From assembly GCA_050743365.1 (NCBI GenBank), contig JBOGFI010000070.1, positions 1-34,620 on the forward strand: a stretch of DNA of 34,620 nucleotides, written 5' to 3'. Both the position numbers and the translations under genes were made by a program. The notes under the pieces are model-generated. The model made no database searches, was not told the origin of the DNA, and was given only the letters and a program-made list of their open reading frames with translations. Origin of the DNA: JBOGFI01 sp050743365. GTDB taxonomy: Bacteria > Actinomycetota > Acidimicrobiia > IMCC26256 > JACDBD01. Shown piece by piece: positions 24,374-31,966 of the stretch (within the stretch, counting starts at the first letter, position 1; each line of letters starts with the position of its first letter).

Positions 24374-24978
24374 GGCACGTCGCGGCGCCCGAGGAGGGCG
24401 AACCATCGTTCGCCCTCCCGCCACCGCTCCATCACGACCAGCCCGCTGCGCACGGCGACCGGGCCGATGTCGCTGGCGCCGAGCCGCGCCCACGCGAACC
24501 ACGGCCCGGCGACGCCGTCGACGTGCAGTCGCACGACGTCGAGCGCCGATTCCCGGTCGAGCGGGTCGAGCTCGGCGAGCACGCGCCCGCCCGGCTGGAG
24601 CAGGGCCGCGACCCGTGTGAGCAGCGCTACGGGATCGCCTCCGATCCCGATGTTGCCGTCGAGGAGCAGCGCGCTCGCCCACCGTCCGGTCCCCGGGACG
24701 CGGTCGAAGACCGACCGCTCGATCACCGGCGCGCCCCGCCTGCGGGCGAGGCCGAGGGCGCCCGCGGTGACATCGATCCCCAGCGCGACGATTCCTCGTT
24801 CGGCGAGCGCGAGGACATGGCGGCCCGGTCCGCAGCCCACGTCGAGCACGGGTGGCTCCACCCGCGCCAGCACGCTCTCGTCGGCGGCGGTGAGCGCACC
24901 GAGCCACCGCGGCGCGGGCAGGGGCCCGGCGCCGGCGGCGCTCTCAACCACGAGCATCGGCGCGCCGGCCGCGATCAC
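24352..24978 (-). CDS. Class I SAM-dependent methyltransferase
   Basis: The 208-aa protein has the SAM motif VLDVGCGPGRHVLALAERG, GIDVT as motif II, LLLDGNIGIGG (post-motif region in place of the usual acidic loop) and LLQPGGRVLAELDP. GTG 24978 overlaps the stop of the GT2 gene (GTGA); an internal ATG 21 bases on is an alternative. It lies in an operon of overlapping genes. The methyl acceptor could be a sugar or a lipid-linked intermediate made by the neighbouring glycosyltransferase. Confidence 0.88.
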   Translation of the reverse strand: MIAAGAPMLVVESAAGAGPLPAPRWLGALTAADESVLARVEPPVLDVGCGPGRHVLALAERGIVALGIDVTAGALGLARRRGAPVIERSVFDRVPGTGRWASALLLDGNIGIGGDPVALLTRVAALLQPGGRVLAELDPLDRESALDVVRLHVDGVAGPWFAWARLGASDIGPVAVRSGLVVMERWREGERWFALLGRRDVPWAASTS

Positions 24979-25619
24979 CGGGCCACCCGCGCCATGTCGA
25001 GCACTGTCCGGACGGTGCCTCTGAACGTCCCGGTCACCTTCGACCGGCCCAGGCGGGGCGCGTACGAGACCGGCACCTCAGCGAGCCGCCAGCCCGCAGC
25101 GCCCGCCGCCACCACCATCTCGAGGGGCCACCCGAAGCGCCGGTCGCGCAGCTCGAGCGCGAGCAGGTCGAGTCGCCGAGTGGCGCGCATCGGACCGAGA
25201 TCGTGCACCCCCGGTAACCCACGCCCGCGCAGCCACCACGCGAGCGCGCGGTTGGCGACGCGGGCGTGGCGGGGCCACGCCCCGGCGGTCTGGGTCACGC
25301 GCCGACCGAGCACCAGATCGGCCTCGCCCGCGAGCACGGGACCGGCGACGGCGGGAAGGTCGGCTCCGTCGAGGGAGCCGTCGCAGTCCATGAAGCACAC
25401 GATGTCGGCCCGCGCGGCTTGCAACCCGGTGAAGCAGGCGGCGCCGAAGCCTCGTCGGGGCTCGTGCACGACCCGGGCTCCGAGGCGGCGGGCGACGGCC
25501 GCGGAGCCGTCACGCGACCCGTTGTCGACGACCACCGGTTCGTATCCGACCGGCAGGGACGCGAGGACGTGGGGCAGCGCGTGAGCTTCGTCGAGCACGG
25601 GGAGCACCACGTCGGGCAT
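24975..25619 (-). CDS. Family 2 glycosyltransferase (DPM1/polyprenyl-sugar type)
   Basis: The 214-aa protein starts MPDVVLPVLDEAHALPHVL, then VVVDNGSRDGSAAVARRLGARVVHEPRRGFGAACFTGL and FMDCDGSLDGADL, the DxD-containing nucleotide-sugar site. LGRRVT and GVHDLGPMRA follow, as in dolichyl-phosphate-mannose-like GT2 enzymes. ATG 25619 is the first codon that gives the conserved N-terminal strand. It heads the leftward operon whose promoter must lie in the 140-bp gap shared with the gene at 25760. Product: probably a polyprenyl-phosphate sugar or a glycolipid. Confidence 0.92.
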   Translation of the reverse strand: MPDVVLPVLDEAHALPHVLASLPVGYEPVVVDNGSRDGSAAVARRLGARVVHEPRRGFGAACFTGLQAARADIVCFMDCDGSLDGADLPAVAGPVLAGEADLVLGRRVTQTAGAWPRHARVANRALAWWLRGRGLPGVHDLGPMRATRRLDLLALELRDRRFGWPLEMVVAAGAAGWRLAEVPVSYAPRLGRSKVTGTFRGTVRTVLDMARVAR

Positions 25620-25665
25620 CGACCAGAACCTACCGACGCGCCTCGCGGAATGAACCCGGATGCCA

Positions 25666-25683
25666 CTTACGATTCTCGAAACA
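25666..25683 (+). promoter_or_regulatory. Shared motif, copy 2 (divergent promoter region)
   Basis: CTTACGATTCTCGAAACA lies 76 bases before GTG 25760 and 46 bases upstream of the leftward GT2 start. A weaker second version, TTCTTGCGATTCGATGAAC, follows at 25692-25710. Two neighbouring sites between divergent genes suggest binding by a dimeric regulator controlling both. Confidence 0.62.
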
Positions 25684-25759
25684 CGCGCGAGTTCTTGCGA
25701 TTCGATGAACTCGCCGTTCATCCCGCGTCCCTCGAGAGCGGCGTCGTTACCCTCCGGGC

Positions 25760-27112
25760 GTGACGAGCGCGGCCGTGCGTCGAGTCTCCGCGTCGACACG
25801 TGCGCGCCGCGTCAACGCAGGGCTCACCCGGCCGGTGGTCCTCGTCCCGCTCGCGGGCTGGTGCGCGCTCGTGCTTGCCGGCCACGTCCTGGTCCGCTGG
25901 CTCCGGGGCGCCGGGCACGACATCGGCCTGCGCGCGCCACCGCTGGTAGGCGTGGTCGAGTGGCGGCCGAGCATCCGGCTCGCGGCCGCCGTTCTCGTCG
26001 CCGGGGGCGTGGTGCTCGCGGGGCCGACGCTGTCGGTGAGGCTGCCGTGGCGTCGGCTCGTCCTCCTCGCCGCGGTCGCGGCGGTGGCGTGGGCGGTCGG
26101 ACTCGCACTCGTCGACGGGGTCGACCGTTTGACGAGCGAGACCGAGTCACCCTCGGGGTATCTCGTCGTGGCCGACCACCTCGGCTCGCCGAGCGCTTTC
26201 CTGTCGACCTTCACCGACCGCATCGCGTCGTATCCGATCCACGTGCAGGGCCACCCGCCCGGGATGGTGATGGCGCTGTGGAGCCTCGGCCTCGTCGGCT
26301 TGGCGCGCCCGACTGTCGTCGCCGCGCTGTGCATCACGGGCGGCGGAGCGGCGGTCGCGGCCGCACTGGTTGCAGCCCGGGAGGTCGCGGGCGAGGCGTG
26401 GGCCCGGCGGGCGGCACCGTTCGTCGTGCTCGCCCCCGCAGCGGTGTGGATCGCCACTTCGGCCGACGCCCTGTTCGCCGGGGTCGGCGCATGGGCGGTC
26501 GCGGTCGTGGTCCTGGCGACCGGAGCTTCGGGCCCACGGGCCGACGGGCTCGCCCTCGCCGGCGGGGTCCTGTTCGGGCTGACCATGTTCCTCTCGTACG
26601 GGCTGGTGCTCCTGGCGCTGATCCCGGTCGCGGTCGCGTGGCGCCGTCGGTGTGCCCGACCGCTGCTCATGGCCGTCGTCGGGGTGGCGTTCGTCGTCCT
26701 CGTCTTTCTCGCCGGCGGGTTCTGGTGGGTCGACGGCCTACAAGCCACCCGCGACCGCTACTTCGCCGGTGTCGGCGAGCGCCGACCCTACGGCGCGTTC
26801 CTGGTCGCCAACCTGGCAGTACTCGCAATCGCCATCGGCCCTGCACTCGCGGTCGCGCTGGCGCGGCTCCGCGACCGTGCGGGGTGGCTACTCGTGGGCG
26901 GCGGGCTGGCGGCGATCGCGTTTGCCGACCTCTGCGGGATGTCGAAGGGAGAGGTCGAGCGAATATGGCTGCCGTTCGTGCCCTGGGTCCTGCTTGCGGG
27001 CGCCGCCCTCCCGCCGGTCGGGGGACGCGGTGCCGACCGCACTCGCCCGTGGCTCAGCGTCCAGGCCCTCACCGCGATCGGAGTCCAGACGCTCGTGCGG
27101 TCACCGTGGTGA
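25760..27112 (+). CDS. Polytopic membrane protein, GT-C glycosyltransferase-like
   Basis: The 450-aa protein has about eleven hydrophobic helices, with loops carrying HVQGHPPGMVMALW (HPPG loop) after the third helix and MSKGEVERIWLPFVPWVLLAGAAL near the C-terminus. The large first extracytoplasmic loop and the HPPG motif recall actinobacterial GT-C mannosyl/arabinosyl transferase-like proteins, but a catalytic Asp/Glu pair cannot be assigned with confidence. GTG 25760 gives the N-terminus MTSAAVRRVSASTRARR, a cytoplasmic basic start. Its position opposite a GT2 enzyme fits use of a polyprenyl-linked sugar donor outside the membrane. Confidence 0.75.
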   Translation: MTSAAVRRVSASTRARRVNAGLTRPVVLVPLAGWCALVLAGHVLVRWLRGAGHDIGLRAPPLVGVVEWRPSIRLAAAVLVAGGVVLAGPTLSVRLPWRRLVLLAAVAAVAWAVGLALVDGVDRLTSETESPSGYLVVADHLGSPSAFLSTFTDRIASYPIHVQGHPPGMVMALWSLGLVGLARPTVVAALCITGGGAAVAAALVAAREVAGEAWARRAAPFVVLAPAAVWIATSADALFAGVGAWAVAVVVLATGASGPRADGLALAGGVLFGLTMFLSYGLVLLALIPVAVAWRRRCARPLLMAVVGVAFVVLVFLAGGFWWVDGLQATRDRYFAGVGERRPYGAFLVANLAVLAIAIGPALAVALARLRDRAGWLLVGGGLAAIAFADLCGMSKGEVERIWLPFVPWVLLAGAALPPVGGRGADRTRPWLSVQALTAIGVQTLVRSPW

Positions 27113-27117
27113 CAACG

Positions 27118-27135
27118 CTTACGATTCGCGAAACA
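27118..27135 (+). promoter_or_regulatory. Shared motif, copy 3 (upstream of the response regulator)
   Basis: CTTACGATTCGCGAAACA begins six bases after the stop of the membrane protein gene and 62 bases before ATG 27198. Its core TTCGCGAA is a perfect palindrome. Because the first gene downstream is a response regulator, this copy is a candidate autoregulatory site. Confidence 0.62.
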
Positions 27136-27197
27136 GCAGGTCGCGGCACGACCGCGTGGTGCGTGGGCCCCGGTACCCTCGTCATGTGGTGCACGAC

Positions 27198-27902
27198 ATG
27201 GTCGAGGATGTGCGCGAGGACGCCGCCCGCGTCCTCGTCGTCGATGACGACCCGACCGTGGCCGAGGTGGTCGTGCGCTACCTCGAACGCGAGGGCTACA
27301 CCGCGGAGTCGGTCACGGACGGGAACCGGGCGCTCGAGCGAGTGCGCTCACATCTCCCTGATCTCGTCGTGCTCGACCTCATGCTCCCCGGAATCGACGG
27401 CTTCGAGGTGTACCGGCGCCTGCGTGCCCTCGCACCGGTGCCGGTGATCATGCTCACCGCCCGCGGCGACGAGGACGACCGCGTGGTGGGCCTGGAGCTC
27501 GGTGCAGACGATTACGTCTCCAAGCCGTTCTCGCCCCGTGAGCTGATCGCCCGGGTGAGGTCGGTGCTGCGCCGGGCGGGGGGTCAGCTCGCGAACCCTG
27601 AGCCGGGTGAGATCGAGGCGGACGGGCTCGTCATCGACCTCGGAGCCCGCGAAGTCCGGGTCGATGGCGAACCGGTCACGTTGACGGCTCGCGAGTTCGA
27701 CCTGCTTGCCTTCCTCGCCCGTCATCCCCGGCACGTGTTCCGGCGTGAGGAGCTGCTCGAGCGCGTGTGGGGATACACCTATGGCGACACGTCGACGGTG
27801 ACCGTGCACATCCGCCGGCTGCGCGAGAAGGTGGAGCGCGACCCGTCTCACCCGCGGCACGTCGCGACCGTCTGGGGTGTCGGCTACCGCTTCGACACAT
27901 GA
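27198..27902 (+). CDS. OmpR/PhoB-family response regulator
   Basis: The 234-aa regulator has a receiver domain with the acidic triad in VLVVDDDP, the phosphorylated Asp in LVVLDLMLPGIDGFE and Lys in DDYVSKPFSPRELIARV. The C-terminal winged helix contains LTAREFDLLAFLARHPRHVFRREELLERVWGY and TVHIRRLREKVERD. ATG 27198 is chosen; GTG 27186 or 27189 would add a few residues. It is followed eight bases later by its kinase and is probably a regulator of the whole glycan locus, with the CTTACGATT motif as its candidate target. Confidence 0.92.
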   Translation: MVEDVREDAARVLVVDDDPTVAEVVVRYLEREGYTAESVTDGNRALERVRSHLPDLVVLDLMLPGIDGFEVYRRLRALAPVPVIMLTARGDEDDRVVGLELGADDYVSKPFSPRELIARVRSVLRRAGGQLANPEPGEIEADGLVIDLGAREVRVDGEPVTLTAREFDLLAFLARHPRHVFRREELLERVWGYTYGDTSTVTVHIRRLREKVERDPSHPRHVATVWGVGYRFDT

Positions 27903-27909
27903 GAGGCCG

Positions 27910-29040
27910 ATGACCGAGGTACTCGAGCTCGTTGCCCTTGCCGCGGGCACGGCCGCGGTGGCGGGCGTCGCCGGAGCGCTGGTGCTGCGCAGCCTCCGGA
28001 GGCGACCGATCGGCGTCCAGGCGGCCGCGGTCGCGCTCGCGGGGGTGGTCGCGATCGGCGTCGGCGCGTGGGCGGGAGCCCGCGTCATGTTCCTCTCCAG
28101 CCACGATCTCGGCGCGCTCGGCGTGATGCTGCTCGCGGCCGGGACCGTGGCGGTCGTGACCTCCTTCGTGCTCGGCGGGCGGGTCGAGCGCGCCAGCGAG
28201 GCGCTCGCGCAGGTGACGCGCCGGCTCGGCGACGGCGAGGCGGTCGGCGCCGCCCCTGGCGGTGCGGTCCCGCCCGAGCTCGCCCGCCTCCGGGAGGAGC
28301 TCGAGGAGACCGCACGGCGTCTCCATGAGGCTCGGGCTCGCGAGCAGGCCCTCGACACCTCGCGGCGCGAGCTCGTGGCCTGGGTCTCGCACGACCTGCG
28401 CACCCCGCTGGCGGGGTTGCGGGCGGTCATCGAGGCGCTGGAGGACGGCGTGGTCGACGATCCCGAGACGATCGCTCGATACCACAGGACAGCTCGGGAG
28501 GAAGCCGATCGGCTCGCGGCGCTCGTCGACGACCTGTTCGAGCTCAGCCGCACCCAAGCCGGCGTCATGCGCCTGGAGGTCGAGCGAGTATCGCTCGGCG
28601 ATCTGGTGTCCGACGCGATCGCCACCGCGGCTCCCGTTGCCGCGGCGAAGAGAGTACGGCTCGAGGGACGCCTCGAAGGCCGGTCGCCCGAGCTCGAGGT
28701 GTCCGCGCCCGAGGTGTTGCGGGCGCTGCGCAACATCTTGGAGAACGCCATCCGACACACGCCGAGTGACGGGGCCGTCGTCGTCGAAGCGGGCCGGGAT
28801 GCGGGCCGCGCCTACGTGTCGGTCAGTGACACGGGGGGCGGGATCTCCGAATCCGACCTACCTCGAGTGTTCGACGTCGCGTTCCGGGGTGACGCCGCCC
28901 GTACACCCTGCGACGGCGCCGGTCTCGGACTGGCGATCGCCCGCGGGCTGGTCGAGGCGCACCGCGGCGAGGTGACCGTACGCAACGAGAACGGCGGCGC
29001 CTGCTTCACGGTTCGGCTCCCCTTGTCAGAGCCTGCGTGA
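27910..29040 (+). CDS. Membrane sensor histidine kinase
   Basis: The 376-aa kinase has three hydrophobic helices in the first 90 residues, a short HAMP-like coiled region, and the HisKA phosphoacceptor motif SHDLRTPLAGLRAVIEAL. The ATPase domain follows: NILENAIRHTP (N box), SVSDTGGGI (G1), FRGDAARTPCDGAGLGLAIARGLVEAHRG. The extracytoplasmic portion is very short, so it probably senses a signal in the membrane or via a partner protein. It pairs with the response regulator just upstream. Confidence 0.93.
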   Translation: MTEVLELVALAAGTAAVAGVAGALVLRSLRRRPIGVQAAAVALAGVVAIGVGAWAGARVMFLSSHDLGALGVMLLAAGTVAVVTSFVLGGRVERASEALAQVTRRLGDGEAVGAAPGGAVPPELARLREELEETARRLHEARAREQALDTSRRELVAWVSHDLRTPLAGLRAVIEALEDGVVDDPETIARYHRTAREEADRLAALVDDLFELSRTQAGVMRLEVERVSLGDLVSDAIATAAPVAAAKRVRLEGRLEGRSPELEVSAPEVLRALRNILENAIRHTPSDGAVVVEAGRDAGRAYVSVSDTGGGISESDLPRVFDVAFRGDAARTPCDGAGLGLAIARGLVEAHRGEVTVRNENGGACFTVRLPLSEPA

Positions 29041-30101
29041 CCCGTGTCCTCGTCACCGGCGGAGCGGGCTTCGTCGGGTCCCACGTGGTCGACGCGCTCG
29101 TCGCCGCCGGCGACGAGGTACGGGTCATCGACCTCCTGCACCCGGCGGCCCACCGCGACGAACCCGACTACCTCAACCCGGCGGCGGAGTACCGGTGGGG
29201 AGACATCGCCGATCCTCACGTCGCCGGGGACGCGGTCGACGGAGTCGACGCGGTGTGCCATCAGGCGGCGATGGTCGGGCTCGGCGTCGACTTCGGGGAC
29301 GCGCCCGCGTACGCCTCCCACAACGACCTGGGCACCGCCGTTCTCCTTGAGCGGCTGCACCGGCGCCGGTTCCGGGGGCGGGTCGTGCTCGCCAGCAGCA
29401 TGGTTGTATACGGCGAGGGCCGCTACCGCTGTGCCGAGCACGGGATCGTGCGGCCGGGCCCGCGTGAGCCTGCCCGTCTCGCCGCCGGCCAGTGGGACCC
29501 CGTGTGCCCCTGCTGTCACCGGACGCTGACCGCCGAGGCCGTGCCCGAGGACGCGGCGGTCGATCCTCGGAGCGTCTACGCCGCCACGAAGCTCCACCAG
29601 GAGCACTTGTGCGCGGCGTTCGGTCGGGAACACGAAGTGCCGGTCACGTCGCTCCGCTACCACAACGTGTACGGCGCCCGCATGCCCTGTGACACGCCCT
29701 ACGCCGGGGTCGCGAGCATCTTTCGCAGCGCGCTCGAGGCCGCTCGGCCCCCTCGGGTGTTCGAGGACGGCGGGCAGCGGCGGGACTTCGTGCACGTCCG
29801 CGACGTAGCCCTCGCCAACGTCCGGGCGCTCCACGCACCCGAACCAGTGGTCGGCGCGCTCAACGTCGCCAGCGGCAACGCACACAGCATCCTGGAGATG
29901 GCCGAGGCGCTGGCCGGCGCGTTCGGGGTTGGCGCGCCGAGCCCGGAGGTCGTGGGCGGCTCGCGGCCCAGCGATGCGCGCCACATGTTCGCGTCGACGG
30001 AAGCGGCGCGGGAGCGGTTGGGCTTCTCGGCGGTGATGGGCTTCGAGGAAGGGATGTCGGGGTTCGCGCGTGCGCCGCTGCGTGCACCGCCGGCGGGGTG
30101 A
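29037..30101 (+). CDS. dTDP-L-rhamnose 4-epimerase-like NAD-dependent epimerase
   Basis: The 354-aa extended SDR starts TRVLVTGGAGFVGSHVVDAL and has YAATKLHQEHL as the YxxxK site, SSMVVYGEG, RYHNVYGARMP and RRDFVHVRDVA. Between strands it carries an insertion with cysteines (CAEHG, then WDPVCPCCHRTL), the zinc-ribbon-like insert typical of dTDP-L-rhamnose 4-epimerase (6-deoxy-L-talose forming) proteins. Its GTG start overlaps the kinase stop (GTGA). It would supply a modified deoxysugar to the glycosyltransferases encoded in this locus; the nucleotide-sugar specificity is by family only. Confidence 0.88.
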   Translation: MTRVLVTGGAGFVGSHVVDALVAAGDEVRVIDLLHPAAHRDEPDYLNPAAEYRWGDIADPHVAGDAVDGVDAVCHQAAMVGLGVDFGDAPAYASHNDLGTAVLLERLHRRRFRGRVVLASSMVVYGEGRYRCAEHGIVRPGPREPARLAAGQWDPVCPCCHRTLTAEAVPEDAAVDPRSVYAATKLHQEHLCAAFGREHEVPVTSLRYHNVYGARMPCDTPYAGVASIFRSALEAARPPRVFEDGGQRRDFVHVRDVALANVRALHAPEPVVGALNVASGNAHSILEMAEALAGAFGVGAPSPEVVGGSRPSDARHMFASTEAARERLGFSAVMGFEEGMSGFARAPLRAPPAG

Positions 30102-30129
30102 GTGCCGGCGACGACCCGGCAGCCCGCGC

Positions 30130-30257
30130 ATGACTAAGGGTTCGCGTCTACCCGACGAGATCCGAAAACCCGCTACACGCTGCGTCGCTGCGGGCGCTCT
30201 CCCGGCAAGCCGTTCTGCAACGGCACGCATTGGCACATCGGCTTCACGGCGCCGTAA
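30130..30257 (+). pseudogene. Decayed CDGSH iron-sulfur domain protein
   Basis: From ATG 30130 the frame gives MTKGSRLPDEIRK. A one-base shift in the AAAA run at 30166-30169 then gives TRYTLRRCGRSPGKPFCNGTHWHIGF and a stop at 30255. This matches the CDGSH [2Fe-2S] motif (C-x-C-x2-S-x3-P-x-C-D-G-x-H), but the first Cys is Arg and Asp of CDG is Asn. The frame break and the lost ligand argue for a dead gene. It is adjacent to the glycan locus but probably not part of it. Confidence 0.6.
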
Positions 30258-30315
30258 ACGGGTCTGCGATCTCTACGGTCACGGTCACGATGAGCGGGTC
30301 GGAGGCGCGTTGGGG

Positions 30316-31080
30316 TTAGCCGATCGCGCGCGGGGCCCGGCCCGCGTTCTCTCCGCCGTCAGCGACGAACTCGGCGCCCGTGGAGTAGCTGGATTCGTCG
30401 CTCGCGAGGAACACGACGAGATTCGACAACTCCATCGGTTGGCCGATGCGGCGCAGCGCGACGTGCTTCTGTGTCGTGTCGAAGTGAGCCGTCATGGGCG
30501 TGTCCACCGCGCCGGGGTGCACCGAGTTGCACCGAACGTCGTAACTGCCCAGATCGAGGGCGACCGACTTGGTGAGGCCGCGCACGCCGTGTTTGGAGGC
30601 GCTGTACCCGGAGCCGGCAGCGGAGCCCTGAAGCCCGGTGATCGACGAGATGTTGATGATCGAACTCGGTGCGGCCTCCTTCAGCGCGGAGACGCAGGAG
30701 TTGATCCCGTTGAACACGCCCGTGAGGTTGACGGCGATCACGGTGTCCCACTGCTCGGGCGCGTAGTCGCCGATGGGGCCGCCGTTGACGATGCCGGCGT
30801 TGTTGACCAGCACGTTGAGCTTGCCGTATCGCTCGAGGGTTCGGGCGACGGCTCGCGCCCACTGCTCGCGGGCGGTGACGTCCAAGTGCACATAGGTGGC
30901 CGCGTCGCCGAGGTCTTGGGCGAGTGCCTCGCCCTCGGCGTCGAGGATGTCCCCCACCACGACCTGGGCGCCCTGGGCGACCATCGCGCGGGCATGGCTT
31001 TCGCCCATCCCGCGGGCGCCGCCGGAGATCAACCCCACCTTGCCCTCGAGCCTCGTACCGGTGAGGTAGGCCGTGGTCAT
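30316..31080 (-). CDS. SDR oxidoreductase resembling 3-alpha/20-beta-hydroxysteroid dehydrogenase
   Basis: The 254-aa SDR has VGLISGGARGMGESHARAM, GDILDAEG (Asp after the second strand, NAD preference), HLDVT, LVNNAGIVN, INISSITGL and YSASKHGVRGLTKS. VHPGAVDTPMT and LASDESSYSTGAEFV follow. This is the pattern of actinobacterial 3-alpha,20-beta-hydroxysteroid dehydrogenase and Rv2002-like enzymes. ATG 31080 overlaps the preceding stop by four bases, so it is the third gene of a coupled SDR triplet. Confidence 0.9.
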   Translation of the reverse strand: MTTAYLTGTRLEGKVGLISGGARGMGESHARAMVAQGAQVVVGDILDAEGEALAQDLGDAATYVHLDVTAREQWARAVARTLERYGKLNVLVNNAGIVNGGPIGDYAPEQWDTVIAVNLTGVFNGINSCVSALKEAAPSSIINISSITGLQGSAAGSGYSASKHGVRGLTKSVALDLGSYDVRCNSVHPGAVDTPMTAHFDTTQKHVALRRIGQPMELSNLVVFLASDESSYSTGAEFVADGGENAGRAPRAIG

Positions 31081-31964
31081 GTTGGTCGCGAACGCTCGCT
31101 CGGCGGCGGGACCTTGAACTGGGATCGGAGTACGGCGTCGAAGCCGCGGTCGCCCAGCATCCGTCTGAGCCTGACGAGCAGTCGGGCGTCGGCGCCCACC
31201 AGGTAGCGCGGCTTGGGCCGCGGCGAGGTGATGGCCTTCTCGATGACGGCGGCGATCCGTTCGGGGCTGGATGCCCGTTTCGCCCCAGAGCCCTCGTAGG
31301 CGTCGTTGATCTTGGTGGCGAGCAAGGAGCGGAACGGGGCGTATTCGCTCGCCTCACTCCCTGACGACTCGCGGGCGGTGATCGTCGCGACGGCGTTGTC
31401 ACCGAACGCGGTGGCGACCGCACCGGGCTCGACGAGGCTCACGGCGATGCCGAACGGGCGGACCTCGAAGCGCAGTGCGTCGCTGATGGCCTCGACCGCG
31501 TACTTGGTGCCGTGGTAAAAGCCGCCGCCCGGCAGCGTCATGCGCCCACCCATCGACGAGATGTTGACGATGCGCCCCCAGCGTTGGGCGCGCATGGCGG
31601 GCAGGGCGAGCTGCGTGAGTCGGACCAGGCCGAAGACGTTGGTCTCGAACTGGTGCCGGACCTCGTCCATCGGGGTCTCCTCGGCTGGGCCTTGGAGGCC
31701 GTAGCCGGCGTTGTTGACCAGCACGCTCACCCCACCCGCCTCTTCGGTGACGGTGTCGACTGCGCCGCGCATCGACGCCTCGTCGGTCACGTCGAGGGCC
31801 AGCACCCGGGCGCCGGCGTCGGCGAGATCCTTGATCGTCTCGGGTCGCCGGGCGGTCGCGTACACGGTCCAGCCACTGCGGGCGAGCCGCTCTGCGGTGG
31901 CGCGGCCGATGCCGGTGCTGCACCCGCTGATCAGTACGGCATGCTTCCTGTCGATCGAAGCCAT
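31077..31964 (-). CDS. SDR family oxidoreductase
   Basis: The 295-aa SDR shows VLISGCSTGIGRATAERLA, LALDVTDEASM, LVNNAGYGLQGP, FETNVFGLVRLTQLALP, VNISSMGG and YHGTKYAVEAISDAL. It continues with VSLVEPGAVATAFG and a longer C-terminal region (PKPRYLVGADARLLV), as in 17-beta-hydroxysteroid dehydrogenase or ketoacyl-reductase-like actinobacterial proteins. ATG 31964 lies two bases after the preceding stop; GTG 31976 is an alternative. It is similar in plan to the next upstream SDR, probably from an old duplication. Confidence 0.9.
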   Translation of the reverse strand: MASIDRKHAVLISGCSTGIGRATAERLARSGWTVYATARRPETIKDLADAGARVLALDVTDEASMRGAVDTVTEEAGGVSVLVNNAGYGLQGPAEETPMDEVRHQFETNVFGLVRLTQLALPAMRAQRWGRIVNISSMGGRMTLPGGGFYHGTKYAVEAISDALRFEVRPFGIAVSLVEPGAVATAFGDNAVATITARESSGSEASEYAPFRSLLATKINDAYEGSGAKRASSPERIAAVIEKAITSPRPKPRYLVGADARLLVRLRRMLGDRGFDAVLRSQFKVPPPSERSRPT

Positions 31965-31966
31965 CG

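Noticed and set aside
21183..27135. Could the three CTTACGATT copies be remnants of a CRISPR array or mobile repeat?
   Set aside because: They are kilobases apart, always just upstream of rightward genes, and lack spacers or flanking duplications.
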